A stretch of DNA of 64,000 bases from Acetatifactor sp. (GCA_024693365.1 JAILLF010000058.1:1-64000), one strand, 5' to 3'; shown: positions 1 through 9,735, counted from the stretch's first letter. Notes: generated from the sequence alone by a model not told the origin. Made by a program: numbers and translations.

Positions 1-162
1 TATAACGTGTCGCATCCAGATGATTGGATTATAGCATCTTTTTGGGAAAAATGCACCATAAATTTGGCCCGTATTTGCCCCTAAAATGAATTCCATGTAA
101 TTAGGCGATATTTCAGTCGGGTTTTAGTTTTTCATTCTAGCAAGAGGACGGAGGTAGAGACA
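1..162. other. Leader region upstream of addB
   Basis: This stretch holds no convincing ORF. It is AT-rich and ends in a good ribosome binding site (GGAGG at about 150-154) before the addB TTG start. No -35/-10 pair with consensus spacing stood out, so the addB promoter may lie upstream of the window. Confidence 0.4.
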
Positions 163-3100
163 TTGGCACTTCGATTTTATTTTGGTCCTTCAGATGGAAA
201 ATTAAGCAAATTTGCATATCAGGACGTCATTGAGCGTTCCATGAATGAGCCGGAACAGAGATTCCTTGTGATCGTACCGGATCAGTTTACCATGCAGACC
301 CAGAAGGAACTGGCATCCATGCATCCGCGCGGAGGAATCCTGAATATTGACGTCTTAAGCTTTGGACGTCTTAGCCACAGGGTACTGGAGGAGGTGGACT
401 GCAGGGAGATCCCCGTCTTGGATGACACGGGAAAGAGTCTGGTGCTTCAAAAGGTGCAGGCGCAGATCGCAGACAGGCTCCCCGTCCTTGGCGGTTATCT
501 GCATAAGCAGGGCTACGTGCACGAGGTGAAGAGCGCCATCTCGGAATTCATGCAATATGGCTTGTCGCCCAAGGACGTGGGCGACCTGATCGAGTACTCC
601 AGGGATAAGTCTGCCCTTGCCGGAAAGCTTCGGGATCTGCAGCTGATCTACGAGAGCTTTCAGGAATACGTCAAGGATCACTTTGTCACGGCGGAGGAGA
701 CGCTGGACGTGCTGTGCCGTCACCTCTCGGAATCCAGAATTGTGCGGGACTCCGTGATCCTGCTGGATGGATATACCGGCTTTACGCCGATCCAGTACCG
801 CCTGGTACAGGAGCTGGCGCGCATTGGCCGTGAGGTCACGGTGACGCTTACGTGCGGCGAAGGCGCAGATCCTTACCGGCTTGGCGGCGAGCAGGCGCTT
901 TTTTATCTGACGCAAAAAACCGTGGCAGATCTTGAGCGTGCGGCAAAGGAGGCAGGGATTGCGAGGGATCGCGGCGCGGACGTGTTTTTTGATGCAGCCG
1001 GTAATCGCCGCGGCGCGGGGGACGCAATGCGCCCTGCAACCGATGAAAATCACGCGACGTTCCCCCATGATGGTGGGAGCGCATCGAAGCCCTGTGTTGA
1101 TGATCAAGCATCGAAGCCTTGCGCTGTTGATCATGCGTCGCTGCCTCATGATGATAATCGCGCATCGCAGCCCTGTGCATGCGAGCATGAGTTGGCCTTC
1201 CTTGCCAAGCACGTCTTCCGATACGACGCAAAGACCTATGCGGGAGAAAATACGGGAGAGATCCGTCTGTTCGAGACGACGAACCCTGCGGCGGAGGTGC
1301 ATCAGGCAGCGCTGGAAATTCAGCGCCTGATCCGGAGGGAGAAGCTTGCCTATCGTGATTTCGTGATGATCACGGGCGACCTCGAGGGCTACGCGCCCTT
1401 TGTGGAATCGGAGTTTGAGCGACTTGGAATCCCCTGCTTTATCGACAGAACGAGAAGCATTACGTTAAATCCGCTGACGGAGTTTTTGTTAAGCGCGCTG
1501 AATCTTTCCCTCAAAAATTATTCCTATGAAGCCGTGTTCCATTATCTGAGAAGCGGCATGTCGGGGATTCCGGTTCCGGAGATCGACCGGCTTGAAAATT
1601 ACGTGATAGAGCTTGGCATTCGCGGGAAGAAGGCATATTTTGAACGCTTTGCACGCAAGACAAAGGCCATGAGTAAACATTCTGAGGAGGAAGGGCCGCT
1701 GGAGGCACTGAACAAGACGCGCGAAGCCTTTGCCGCGCAGGTGGAAATTCTCTCCGAAAAGGCGAGGGACAAGGCCTGCAATTACGTGGACAGACTTTAT
1801 GATTTCTTGGTGAATGCCCATGCAGAGCAGGAGCTAAAGAAGCGCGCAAAGGCCTTTGAAGAAGCGGGAGACGCCGTGCGCGCAAAGGAATATTCCCAGA
1901 TCTACCGTCTGGTCATGGATCTGTTGAATCAGATTTATCAGCTCCTTGGCGAGGAGGAAGTATCGCTTCAGGAGTTTACCGACATTGTGTCCGCGGGCCT
2001 GGGAGAAATCCAGGTGGGAACCATTCCGCAGGGCGTCGACAGAATCCTTGTGGGGGACATGGAACGCACCCGTTTTAAGCCCGTGAAGGTTTTGGTTTTC
2101 CTAGGCGTCAACGACGGCAACATTCCGAGGAACACTTCCAAGGGCGGCATCATTTCCGACGTGGAGCGTGAATTTCTGAAGGATTCCCAGCATGCCCTGG
2201 CACCCACGCCAAGGCAGCAGGCGTTCATCCAAAGATTTTATCTTTACTTGAATTTGACGAAGCCGACAAAAGCTTTGTACTTGACTTATTCCAGGCAGGG
2301 AAGTGACGGAAAAGCCTTGCGCCCTGCCTATTTGATCGATTCCGTAAAGCGGATGTTCCCGAAGCTTAAGATGGAATTTCCGCAAATGCGTCCTGTCATG
2401 GAGCAGATCCTTACGCCCGCAGAAGGACGGGACCTTCTCGCAGGAGCCCTTCGCGACTATGCAGGCGGGATCCTTGCCAAGGAGCGGGAAAGGGAGTTTT
2501 ATACGCTGTTCGCGGCCTATGGCGAGCCTTCGCAGCAAAAGACAAGGGACCGTTATCTTAGTGCCGCGTTCCGGCGCTATCGCGAGAAGCACCTTCTTCG
2601 GGAGATTGCCCGCCTGACGTACGGACAGATCCTTCAAAACAGCGTAAGCCGTCTGGAGACTTATTCGGCATGCGCATACCGGCATTTTTTGCAGTACGGC
2701 CTTTCGCTAAAGGAGCGGGAGGAGTTTGGCCTGGAAGCCGTAGATCTCGGTTCCTTGTATCATAACGTTTTGGAGAAATTTTCCAAGGGCCTGGCCACGG
2801 CAAATGAGACCTGGTTTAGCTTTGACGCAGCCTACGCAAGCCGCGAGATCGCAAAGCTCATGGAAGAGCAGGCGGTGCAATATGGCGGCAGCATTCTCAA
2901 GGCCAACTACCGGAATGAATATCAGATGAAGCGCATGGAGCGCATTTTGCTGCGAACGGTCCTGACGCTCCAAAAGCAATTAAAGAAAGGCATCTTCACC
3001 CCGGCGGCCTATGAGATCGACTTCCACAAGATGATGGAGCTTACGAGGAAGGCTGACGAAAGTGCGTGGCGGGAACTGACCGCGGGAGGCGCGGCGCCGC

Positions 3101-3978
3101 AGGCCGGCGACGAAGGTGCGGTGCCACGGGCAGATGATGCAGGTCAGATACTGCAGACCGGCGGCGAAGGTGCGGTGCCACGGGCAGATGATGCAGGACA
3201 GGTACCGCAGGCAGGTGACGAAGGTGCGGTGTCACGGGCAGATGATGCAGGTCAGATACCAGAGGCTGGCGGCGATGCCCCATGGCGTGAGATGATGCGG
3301 CTGGACGGAAGGATCGACCGACTGGACGTGGCGGAGGATGACCGGAACGTTTACGTCAAAGTTATGGATTATAAATCCGGCGACAAAAAATTTGATCTTG
3401 TGGCATTGTATCATGGCCTGCAGATGCAGCTTGTGGTATACGTAAATGCCGCGTTAGGTCGCGAACAAAAAAGGCATCCGGACAAGAACGTGATCCCGGC
3501 GGCGCTGTTATATTATCACGTGGAGGATCCCGTGATCGAAGGTACCCAGGAGTTGTCCGAGGACGAACTGGATCAGGAATTGACCAAGGCTTTGCGCGCA
3601 AAGGGCATCGTCAATGAAAATCCTGACGTGGTCAGGCTTCTGGACGGCGAGTTCCAGGAAAAATCGGATGCCATTCCCGTGGAGCGGAAAAAGGATGGCA
3701 CCTTTACGGCAAAGTCCAGCGTGATGAGCAGGGAAGGCATGGAGAAACTCTCCAGTTTCGTGGATCATAAGCTACGCGCCATCGGCCGTGAGATCTTGGA
3801 CGGCAACATCGCTTTGAATCCCTACGAGCGCGGGGACGAAAAGGCCTGCACCTATTGTCCCTATGCGAAGGTCTGCGGTTTTGATCCCGGGATTCCTGGC
3901 TGCAAGACCCGCAAGATAGAGGATCTTCCGAAGGAAACAATCCTAAAACTCATGGAAGACGAGATGCAAAGCCCGTAA
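163..3978 (+). CDS. addB: AddB, helicase-nuclease subunit of the AddAB recombination complex
   Basis: AddB is the partner of AddA in the RecBCD-like complex that resects double-strand DNA ends in the cytoplasm. The 1271-residue protein has the AddB N-terminus (VPDQFTMQTQ near residue 40), a C-terminal PD-(D/E)XK nuclease core (D1069-Y-K1071) and the four iron-sulfur cysteines of the family: C837, then C1229-x2-C1232-x5-C1238. The start is TTG after GGAGG. The N-terminal Walker A loop is degenerate: residues 8-16 read GPSDGKLSK where AddB normally has GxSGxGK[ST]. Two low-complexity insertions are present, one with ASKPC-like units (about 1070-1190) and one with three 54-bp units (about 3106-3267). 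addA lies downstream, separated by repeats and two small genes. The identification is firm. Confidence 0.95.
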   Translation: MALRFYFGPSDGKLSKFAYQDVIERSMNEPEQRFLVIVPDQFTMQTQKELASMHPRGGILNIDVLSFGRLSHRVLEEVDCREIPVLDDTGKSLVLQKVQAQIADRLPVLGGYLHKQGYVHEVKSAISEFMQYGLSPKDVGDLIEYSRDKSALAGKLRDLQLIYESFQEYVKDHFVTAEETLDVLCRHLSESRIVRDSVILLDGYTGFTPIQYRLVQELARIGREVTVTLTCGEGADPYRLGGEQALFYLTQKTVADLERAAKEAGIARDRGADVFFDAAGNRRGAGDAMRPATDENHATFPHDGGSASKPCVDDQASKPCAVDHASLPHDDNRASQPCACEHELAFLAKHVFRYDAKTYAGENTGEIRLFETTNPAAEVHQAALEIQRLIRREKLAYRDFVMITGDLEGYAPFVESEFERLGIPCFIDRTRSITLNPLTEFLLSALNLSLKNYSYEAVFHYLRSGMSGIPVPEIDRLENYVIELGIRGKKAYFERFARKTKAMSKHSEEEGPLEALNKTREAFAAQVEILSEKARDKACNYVDRLYDFLVNAHAEQELKKRAKAFEEAGDAVRAKEYSQIYRLVMDLLNQIYQLLGEEEVSLQEFTDIVSAGLGEIQVGTIPQGVDRILVGDMERTRFKPVKVLVFLGVNDGNIPRNTSKGGIISDVEREFLKDSQHALAPTPRQQAFIQRFYLYLNLTKPTKALYLTYSRQGSDGKALRPAYLIDSVKRMFPKLKMEFPQMRPVMEQILTPAEGRDLLAGALRDYAGGILAKEREREFYTLFAAYGEPSQQKTRDRYLSAAFRRYREKHLLREIARLTYGQILQNSVSRLETYSACAYRHFLQYGLSLKEREEFGLEAVDLGSLYHNVLEKFSKGLATANETWFSFDAAYASREIAKLMEEQAVQYGGSILKANYRNEYQMKRMERILLRTVLTLQKQLKKGIFTPAAYEIDFHKMMELTRKADESAWRELTAGGAAPQAGDEGAVPRADDAGQILQTGGEGAVPRADDAGQVPQAGDEGAVSRADDAGQIPEAGGDAPWREMMRLDGRIDRLDVAEDDRNVYVKVMDYKSGDKKFDLVALYHGLQMQLVVYVNAALGREQKRHPDKNVIPAALLYYHVEDPVIEGTQELSEDELDQELTKALRAKGIVNENPDVVRLLDGEFQEKSDAIPVERKKDGTFTAKSSVMSREGMEKLSSFVDHKLRAIGREILDGNIALNPYERGDEKACTYCPYAKVCGFDPGIPGCKTRKIEDLPKETILKLMEDEMQSP

Positions 3979-4095
3979 AAGGCGCGACGCAAAGTCTCTA
4001 GAAGGCGCGACGCAAAGTCTCTAGAAGGCGAGATGCAAAGCCCGTAGAAGGCAAGATGCAAAGTCCGTAGAAGGCAAGATGCAAAGCCAGCAGAA
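3958..4095 (+). repeat. 23-bp tandem repeat starting in the addB stop codon region
   Basis: The word GCAAAG recurs exactly every 23 bp at 3966, 3989, 4012, 4035, 4058 and 4081. The first copy is the 3' end of addB including its stop codon, so the array looks like serial duplication of that end. Copies differ at a few positions (AAAGTCTCTAG versus AAAGCCCGTAG). No coding role is apparent. Confidence 0.85.
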
Positions 4096-4222
4096 GGCGA
4101 GTTCCCTGGGCACCGCGCCAACCTTGAGTTTGGAAATCCTATCCCTGAAAGGCAGAAAATGACAAATCCAGCCGTAGCCTCAAGGAAATCTACATTGCCC
4201 AAAAGGCAACAATGGAGCGCGA

Positions 4223-4582
4223 GCAAGTAAGAGAGCCGGAGAATACTTGCCTGAGAAGGAAAAGAGGAATCCAGGCAAGTAAGAGAGCCGGAGAATACTT
4301 GCCTGAGAGATAAAAGAAGCAACCAGGCAAGTAAGAGAGCCGAAGAATACTTGCCTGAGAAGGAAAAGAGGAATCCAGGCAAGTAAGAGAGGCGGAAAAT
4401 ACTTGCCTGAGGGACAAAAGAAGCAACCAGGCAAGTAAAAAAGCCGGAGAATACTTGCCTGAGGAGGAAAAGAGGAATCCAGGCAAGTAAGAGAGCCGGA
4501 GAATACTTGCCTGAGAAGGAAAAGAGGAATCCAGGCAAGTAAGAGAGCCAGAAAATACTTGCCTGAGAGACAAAAAAACGGC
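4223..4582. repeat. 52-bp tandem array, each unit carrying a hairpin
   Basis: Units begin at 4223, 4275, 4327, 4379, 4431 and 4483, with a truncated seventh at 4535, all exactly 52 bp apart. From the second copy on, each unit has perfect 9-bp inverted arms, AGGCAAGTA and TACTTGCCT, around a 14-base loop containing CCGG; the first lacks the leading AG. A purine-rich linker of about 20 bp follows. The linker has two versions, GAAGGAAAAGAGGAATCC and a GATAAAAGAAGCAACC type, which mostly alternate. The array fills most of the 673-bp gap after addB. The remainder (4096-4222 and 4583-4651) shows nothing recognisable apart from the ribosome binding site of the next ORF. Confidence 0.9.
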
Positions 4583-4651
4583 GTGGGATGCTGCGATGGG
4601 ATTGGGAAAGGCAAATAAGACAGTAAGGCATAAGGGAAAGGGGGGCGAGAA

Positions 4652-5238
4652 ATGGATGAAGAATACTATTTGACAGAGGAACAGAGAATTCGTCTGGAAA
4701 TAGAAAAGGAAGAGAAGAAAAAGCTGAAAAAGGAAGCGGGGCGTCGTTGGAGATGGCTCCGCGGAGCGGCGATTGCGGGACTCATTCTTCTGGTTGTGAT
4801 TTTTTGCTTGATCCGTCAATGGGAGAAATCACAAGACATGCATAGAAAGCCTGTGATTTATCTTTATTCGGAGGAGACTGCGGAAGTTTTCGTCCGTTTG
4901 GAACTTGATGGAGAATTGACAACGACGTATCCTAAGTATCCTTAGAAAAAGCGCTTTCCGAGTTGGGTTTAACAAGACGGGAAGCGAATGAATTTATTGT
5001 ATATTGGTTACCGCTGATGGAGAATAACAACTATAACGTGATCAGTTTTCAGACGGAGGCCTATGCGGAAAGCGCAAAATTGATCGTAAGTCCGAAGCCG
5101 GATGCGATGATCAGAGTATATATGGCGTGGTATGGAAGCGACAAACCCGTGAAGCTTCAAACCCAGGAACTCTCATCCATGGAGAGAAAAGGGTTTACCG
5201 TGGTTGAGTGGGGCGGAAGCGAGATCCATCCCAGGTAG
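4652..5238 (+). pseudogene. Membrane-anchored protein gene with internal deletion
   Basis: The first piece (4652-4945) encodes a charged coiled N-terminus, one transmembrane helix (about residues 37-56) and the motif KPVIYLY followed by LELDGELTTTYP. The second piece reads in the -1 frame from about 4942 (LEKALSELGLTRREANEF) to 5238, ending VVEWGG. From memory, clostridial homologues carry both halves in one protein with an extra segment of some tens of residues between them. The gene therefore probably lost an internal segment and its frame near 4940. A good ribosome binding site (GGGGGGCGAG) still precedes the ATG. The function of the family is unknown. Confidence 0.6.
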
Positions 5239-5271
5239 AAAGTTGTGGCATAAATTACGAGGAGGTATGAG

Positions 5272-5766
5272 ATGGACAGTTTCATGGATGCATTATTATC
5301 TCAGAAGACAGACAAAATTCCTGACGTGTATGACTGGTTCGCACCGCTTCTTGGTGATTGGGATTGTGATTATTATGATGAATTGAATGGTCAGAAGAGG
5401 CACGTGAAAGGGGAATGGATATTCCGAAGGGTGCTTGAGGGAGCTGGAATACAGGATATTTTCATCTTTCCCTCCCGGGCGACTAAGGAGGAACAGCCCC
5501 AGCCGGACGGCGAGTATGGATCCTCCCTGCGAATGTTTAATCACTTTGAGAATCATTATGACGTGGTCTATACCTGTGATCATTGCATGAAGAGACTGTG
5601 CTTCACGAAGGAAGATGACAGGTTAGTGGGAAAGGTTCTGGATGAGGAAAACTCTTACTGGATCTTTTCAGAGATAACCGAAAACAGTTTCAAGTGGGAA
5701 AACGTTATGATTACCGAAGAGGGTACCAGAATTCTGGATTGCGTAATCTACGGAAAACGGGTCTAG
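5272..5766 (+). CDS. DUF1579-like small lipocalin-fold protein, function unknown
   Basis: This is a 164-residue soluble protein with no signal peptide. It begins just after AGGAGG. The pattern WFAPLLGDWDCDYYD, then GEWIFRRVLEG and a strand-rich second half (SSLRMFN, YDVVYTCD) resembles DUF1579/heme-binding-type beta-barrel proteins that carry a GxW motif near the N-terminus. It lies between the decayed membrane gene and addA, 35 bp upstream of the addA start, so it may be cotranscribed with addA. No catalytic residues can be named. Confidence 0.6.
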   Translation: MDSFMDALLSQKTDKIPDVYDWFAPLLGDWDCDYYDELNGQKRHVKGEWIFRRVLEGAGIQDIFIFPSRATKEEQPQPDGEYGSSLRMFNHFENHYDVVYTCDHCMKRLCFTKEDDRLVGKVLDEENSYWIFSEITENSFKWENVMITEEGTRILDCVIYGKRV

Positions 5767-5801
5767 GCCAAAAGTTGCAGAGTGATAAGGAGAACGTGCG
5801 C

Positions 5802-8800
5802 ATGAGCGTGGAATTTACTCCCCAGCAAAGAGAAGCGATCGATCTAAGGGATTGCAACATATTGGTCTCCGCGGCGGCAGGAAGCGGAAAGACGGCAGTG
5901 CTCACGGAGCGCATCGTGAATCTGATCTGCGATGAGGCTCATCCCGTGGATGCGGACCGTCTGTTGGTCGTGACCTTCACCAGCGCGGCAGCGGCGGAGA
6001 TGCGTGAACGCATTGCGAATAAGCTTGGAGACAGATTACTGGAGAATCCCGGGTCGGAGAGACTGCAGCGCCAGATGACGCTCCTTCACAATGCCCAGAT
6101 CACGACCATCGACAGCTTTTGCCTGTTTTTGATTAAGAATCATTTTAACGAAATCGGTTTGGATCCGGCCTTCCGCGTGGCAGACGAGCGGGAGATCAAG
6201 CTTCTGCAGCAGGAAACCCTTGCAGAGCTTTTGGAGGATGCCTTTGCGGAAGGCAGACCGGAGTTTCATGACTGCGTGGAGATCCTTTGTCCCAAAGGGC
6301 GGGAGAAGGTTCTCGAGGAGCAGATCGTCAACCTGTCACGCTACGCAGCCAGCTTTCCTTGGCCGGAGGAATGGCTCAAAGAGCGGAAAAAAGATTATCA
6401 GGCCGAGAGTAAGGAAGAATTGCTTACGGGACAGTTAAGAGATTACTTTCTTCATTACGCGGAGGGCGTTTTGGACGGATGCATCCATAAGCTGGATCAG
6501 GCCATCCGGCTTGCGCAGATGCCAGACGGCCCCTACGCTTACGGAGAATTGTTGGATGGTGAAAAAGAGCAGCTTGAGAGCGTGGCAGAAGCGCTGCACG
6601 AGTTGCAAGAGAAGGTGAATTTGGAGGGAGAAGCCCCGCAAGAGTCAGATGCCGGTGAAGAGGGAGCCGCGCAGGAGCCGGATGCCGAAGAGAAGGGAAC
6701 TCTGCAAGAGCCGGATGCCGGCGATTTCGATGAAGAATCAAGGGACGCGGACGTTTTGGAGGAAATCGGCACGCTTCTCGAAGGCATCACGTTTGGGCGT
6801 CTTCCAGGCAAGAAGGATGATTCCGTAAATGCGAAAAAGCGAGATTTGGCAAAAGACCTTCGCGATGACGTCAAAAAAATCTTAGGAGAGCTTCGCGAGC
6901 AATTCTTTGCACTGCCGGGTTCCGTTCTGCTTACGAGAAACGCGGGCTGTAGCGCGGCTGCGGCCGAGCTTATTGATCTGGTTCTGGAATTTGACCGACG
7001 CATGCGCGAGAAAAAGCAGGAAAAGAAGCTGATTGACTTTAATGACATGGAGCATTTTGCCCTTGACGTCCTGCTTCGCAGGGAAAGCGGCAAGATCCTT
7101 CCCACGCAGGTCGCAAGGCAGTACCGCGAATACTTTCATGAGATCCTGATCGATGAATACCAGGACAGCAATCTTGTTCAGGAATATCTTCTGCGCGCCG
7201 TTTCCGGCGAGGAAGATGGGCATTACAATCGCTTTATGGTGGGCGACGTAAAGCAGAGCATCTATCATTTCAGGCTCGCGCGCCCTGAGCTTTTTATGGA
7301 GAAATACCTGCAGTATCAAAAGAGCGGGCGGGAACGAAGGATCGACCTTTCAAAGAATTTCCGAAGCAGAAAAGAGGTCATTGACAGCGTGAACAACACC
7401 TTCCGGCATGCCATGAGCAGGGAAGTCGGCGGCATTGTTTATGACGATGACGCGGCGCTGTATCTCGGCGCAACTTACCCGGATTGCACGGAAGCAAAGC
7501 AGGGAATGCCGGACGCGGAAGCAACCCAGGGAATGCCGGATGCGGAAGTAACGCAGGGAATGCCGGACGCGGAACCGACCGTAGATATTGCCGGAAAAGC
7601 CGAGAGCTTGATGCAGAGCGAGTTGCTCCTTGTGGAAAAGCCCGGAAAGGAGCTGGGATTCCAGGCGCGGCAGGCGGAAGCCCTTGCCATTGCTGAGAGG
7701 ATCCGCGATCTTCTTGCCAACGGAAAAGTGACGGATGCAAAAACAAAGGAGCTTCGCCCCGTTCATTACAGGGACGTAGTCATTTTGCTCCGCACCTTAA
7801 GCGGCTGGGGCGACGCATTCAAGGCAGTTTTGGAGGAACGTGGCATTCCTGCCTACGTGACCTCCAAGAGCGGATATTTTACGGCAACGGAAGTACAGAC
7901 GGTACTGAATTACCTGCGAGTGATCGACAATCCCTTACAGGACGTGCCGCTCTTTGGCGTCCTTCGCTCCGAATTTGGCGGATTTTCCGAGGAGGAGATC
8001 GCGAAGCTCCGGGGAGGGGAAAAGGAGCGTAGCTTATATGAATGCCTCTGCGAGTCAGGGGAGGCCAAGACAACGGCCTTTTTGGAAAAGCTCCAAAGCT
8101 TTCGCGACAGATCAAGTTATCTGACCATCCGCACGCTGTTGGAAGCGCTTTTTGAGGAATACGATTATTTGAATTACGTGACGGCCCTGCCCGGAGGCAG
8201 TAAGCGCCGTGCAAATCTGGAAATGCTTCTCGTCAAGGCGTCAGATTTTGAGAGAACTTCCTATTTTGGATTGTTCCATTTTCTTCGGTATATTGAGATG
8301 CTGGAGAAATATGAGGAGGATTACGGTGAGGCGGAGACGCTTGACGAGAATGCTGACGTGGTGCGCATCATGAGCATTCACAAGAGCAAGGGTCTGGAAT
8401 TCCCCGTGACGATCGTTGCCGGGCTCGCCAAGAAATTCAATCTGCAGGATTCAAGCAAGGCGGTAATCCTGGATGCAGACCTGGGGCTTGGCATGGACTA
8501 CGTGGATCCCGTGCGGCGTTTTCGCAGCAAGACCCTTAGGAAAAGCATCATGGCGAAAAAGCTTCGGGAGGATACGCTTTCCGAAGAATTGCGGCTTCTG
8601 TACGTGGCCATGACCCGTGCAAAGGAGAAGCTGATCCTGACGGCGGAAGTGGAGGAACCCGGAAAGGTGCTTCAGGCGTCGGCGTGGCTTTCGGGCAAAG
8701 GCGTTAGGCTGTCCTATCTGGAATTCCTGAAAGCCAATTCCTATCTGGATTTTCTCGAGCCGATCCTGAGTCAGACGGGCATCACCGTGCGGGAGATTCC

Positions 8801-9659
8801 GGCGCAGGAGCTTATGACTCTGGGGGATGCGGAGCAGTTGTCCATGGAGCTTTCGAGAGATAGCCTGCTGCGCGCGGCAGAAATGGCAGATCCGCAGGCA
8901 CTTGCTGCATTGAGGGAACGCTTTGCCTTTCAATATCCGCATGCGGCGCTTTCAGGACTCTACGTAAAGACCACGGTTTCCGAACTGAAGATTGCTGCCA
9001 TGTCGGAAAAGGATGAGGCAGCCTTTCATGAATTTGAAGAGCGCGAGGAAGAATCCTACGTGCCGGAGTTTCGAAGGGGCGAGAAGGAAATCACGGGAAC
9101 CGTTCGCGGAAATGCCTATCACCGCGTCATGGAGCTTCTGGATTTCGCAGGAATCACGCAGGAGGCATTTTCCGATTACGAAACCTATGTGTCTGCGCTT
9201 CGCGAGGAAGAGCTAAGAAAGTCCATAGATGATTTCCTAAAGGAACAGACGAAGCAGCTAAGGCTTTCAGAGGAGTATCGGGGCGCCGTCAGGACGGAGA
9301 AGATCTGTAAGTTTTTGAAATCCCGGCTGGGATATCGGATGATCCGGGCTCAGGCGGACGGGAGACTTTATCGCGAGCAACCATTTGTCCTCTCCATTCC
9401 GGCAACGAAACTAAAAGAAACGTTCCCGGTGGACGAAACGGTGTTGATTCAGGGAATCATCGATGCCTATTTTATCGAGGAGGACGGCATCGTGCTCCTG
9501 GATTACAAAACGGATTCCATTGCCAGTTTGGATGCGCTCTGGCAACGCTATGAGACCCAGATGGATCACTATCAGGAAGCGCTTGAGCGCCTGACGGGAA
9601 AGCGCGTGAAGGAAAGGATTCTGTATTCCTTCCATTTTGACGAGGCAAGCTCAAAGTGA
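5802..9659 (+). CDS. addA: AddA, ATP-dependent helicase-nuclease subunit
   Basis: AddA is the motor and nuclease subunit that works with AddB on broken DNA ends. The 1285-residue protein shows SF1 helicase motifs in order: Walker A AAAGSGKT (residues 24-31), motif II IDEYQDS, VGDVKQSIYHFR, and RIMSIHKSKGLEFP. The C-terminal RecB-type nuclease has GNAYHRVMELLDF and D1234-Y-K1236. I chose the ATG at 5802, preceded by AAGGAG, over longer in-frame starts that overlap the previous gene. Two low-complexity insertions interrupt it: an acidic one rich in QEPDA (about 6630-6730) and three exact 27-bp units coding QGMPDAE (7494-7574). Both fall between conserved helicase blocks and probably sit in surface loops. 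Confidence 0.95.
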   Translation: MSVEFTPQQREAIDLRDCNILVSAAAGSGKTAVLTERIVNLICDEAHPVDADRLLVVTFTSAAAAEMRERIANKLGDRLLENPGSERLQRQMTLLHNAQITTIDSFCLFLIKNHFNEIGLDPAFRVADEREIKLLQQETLAELLEDAFAEGRPEFHDCVEILCPKGREKVLEEQIVNLSRYAASFPWPEEWLKERKKDYQAESKEELLTGQLRDYFLHYAEGVLDGCIHKLDQAIRLAQMPDGPYAYGELLDGEKEQLESVAEALHELQEKVNLEGEAPQESDAGEEGAAQEPDAEEKGTLQEPDAGDFDEESRDADVLEEIGTLLEGITFGRLPGKKDDSVNAKKRDLAKDLRDDVKKILGELREQFFALPGSVLLTRNAGCSAAAAELIDLVLEFDRRMREKKQEKKLIDFNDMEHFALDVLLRRESGKILPTQVARQYREYFHEILIDEYQDSNLVQEYLLRAVSGEEDGHYNRFMVGDVKQSIYHFRLARPELFMEKYLQYQKSGRERRIDLSKNFRSRKEVIDSVNNTFRHAMSREVGGIVYDDDAALYLGATYPDCTEAKQGMPDAEATQGMPDAEVTQGMPDAEPTVDIAGKAESLMQSELLLVEKPGKELGFQARQAEALAIAERIRDLLANGKVTDAKTKELRPVHYRDVVILLRTLSGWGDAFKAVLEERGIPAYVTSKSGYFTATEVQTVLNYLRVIDNPLQDVPLFGVLRSEFGGFSEEEIAKLRGGEKERSLYECLCESGEAKTTAFLEKLQSFRDRSSYLTIRTLLEALFEEYDYLNYVTALPGGSKRRANLEMLLVKASDFERTSYFGLFHFLRYIEMLEKYEEDYGEAETLDENADVVRIMSIHKSKGLEFPVTIVAGLAKKFNLQDSSKAVILDADLGLGMDYVDPVRRFRSKTLRKSIMAKKLREDTLSEELRLLYVAMTRAKEKLILTAEVEEPGKVLQASAWLSGKGVRLSYLEFLKANSYLDFLEPILSQTGITVREIPAQELMTLGDAEQLSMELSRDSLLRAAEMADPQALAALRERFAFQYPHAALSGLYVKTTVSELKIAAMSEKDEAAFHEFEEREEESYVPEFRRGEKEITGTVRGNAYHRVMELLDFAGITQEAFSDYETYVSALREEELRKSIDDFLKEQTKQLRLSEEYRGAVRTEKICKFLKSRLGYRMIRAQADGRLYREQPFVLSIPATKLKETFPVDETVLIQGIIDAYFIEEDGIVLLDYKTDSIASLDALWQRYETQMDHYQEALERLTGKRVKERILYSFHFDEASSK

Positions 9660-9694
9660 TGCGGAAAGCCGAAGCAAGAAAAAGACTGAAAGAA

Positions 9695-9735
9695 AAGGGC
9701 ACGTCTCCGAGACTGGAAACGTGCCCTTCCCTTTT
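9695..9735. terminator. Terminator between convergent addA and thiT
   Basis: Perfect 10-bp arms AAGGGCACGT (9695-9704) and ACGTGCCCTT (9719-9728) are followed by CCCTTTT. It closes the addA unit and, read on the other strand, may also serve thiT. Confidence 0.75.

Noticed and set aside
355..1302. 315-residue minus-strand ORF inside addB
   Set aside because: It mirrors a conserved coding region, shows no domain, and addB motifs run through the same bases.
4223..4582. CRISPR-like look of the direct repeats
   Set aside because: The whole 52-bp unit repeats and the linkers are two recurring versions, not unique spacers. No cas genes are near.
3861..4819. Long overlapping minus-strand reading frames (up to 256 residues) over the repeat region
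   Set aside because: The 52-bp unit has no stop in any minus frame, so the frames are open only because the unit repeats. The protein would be a low-complexity Leu/Ser/Phe repeat without a binding site for ribosomes.
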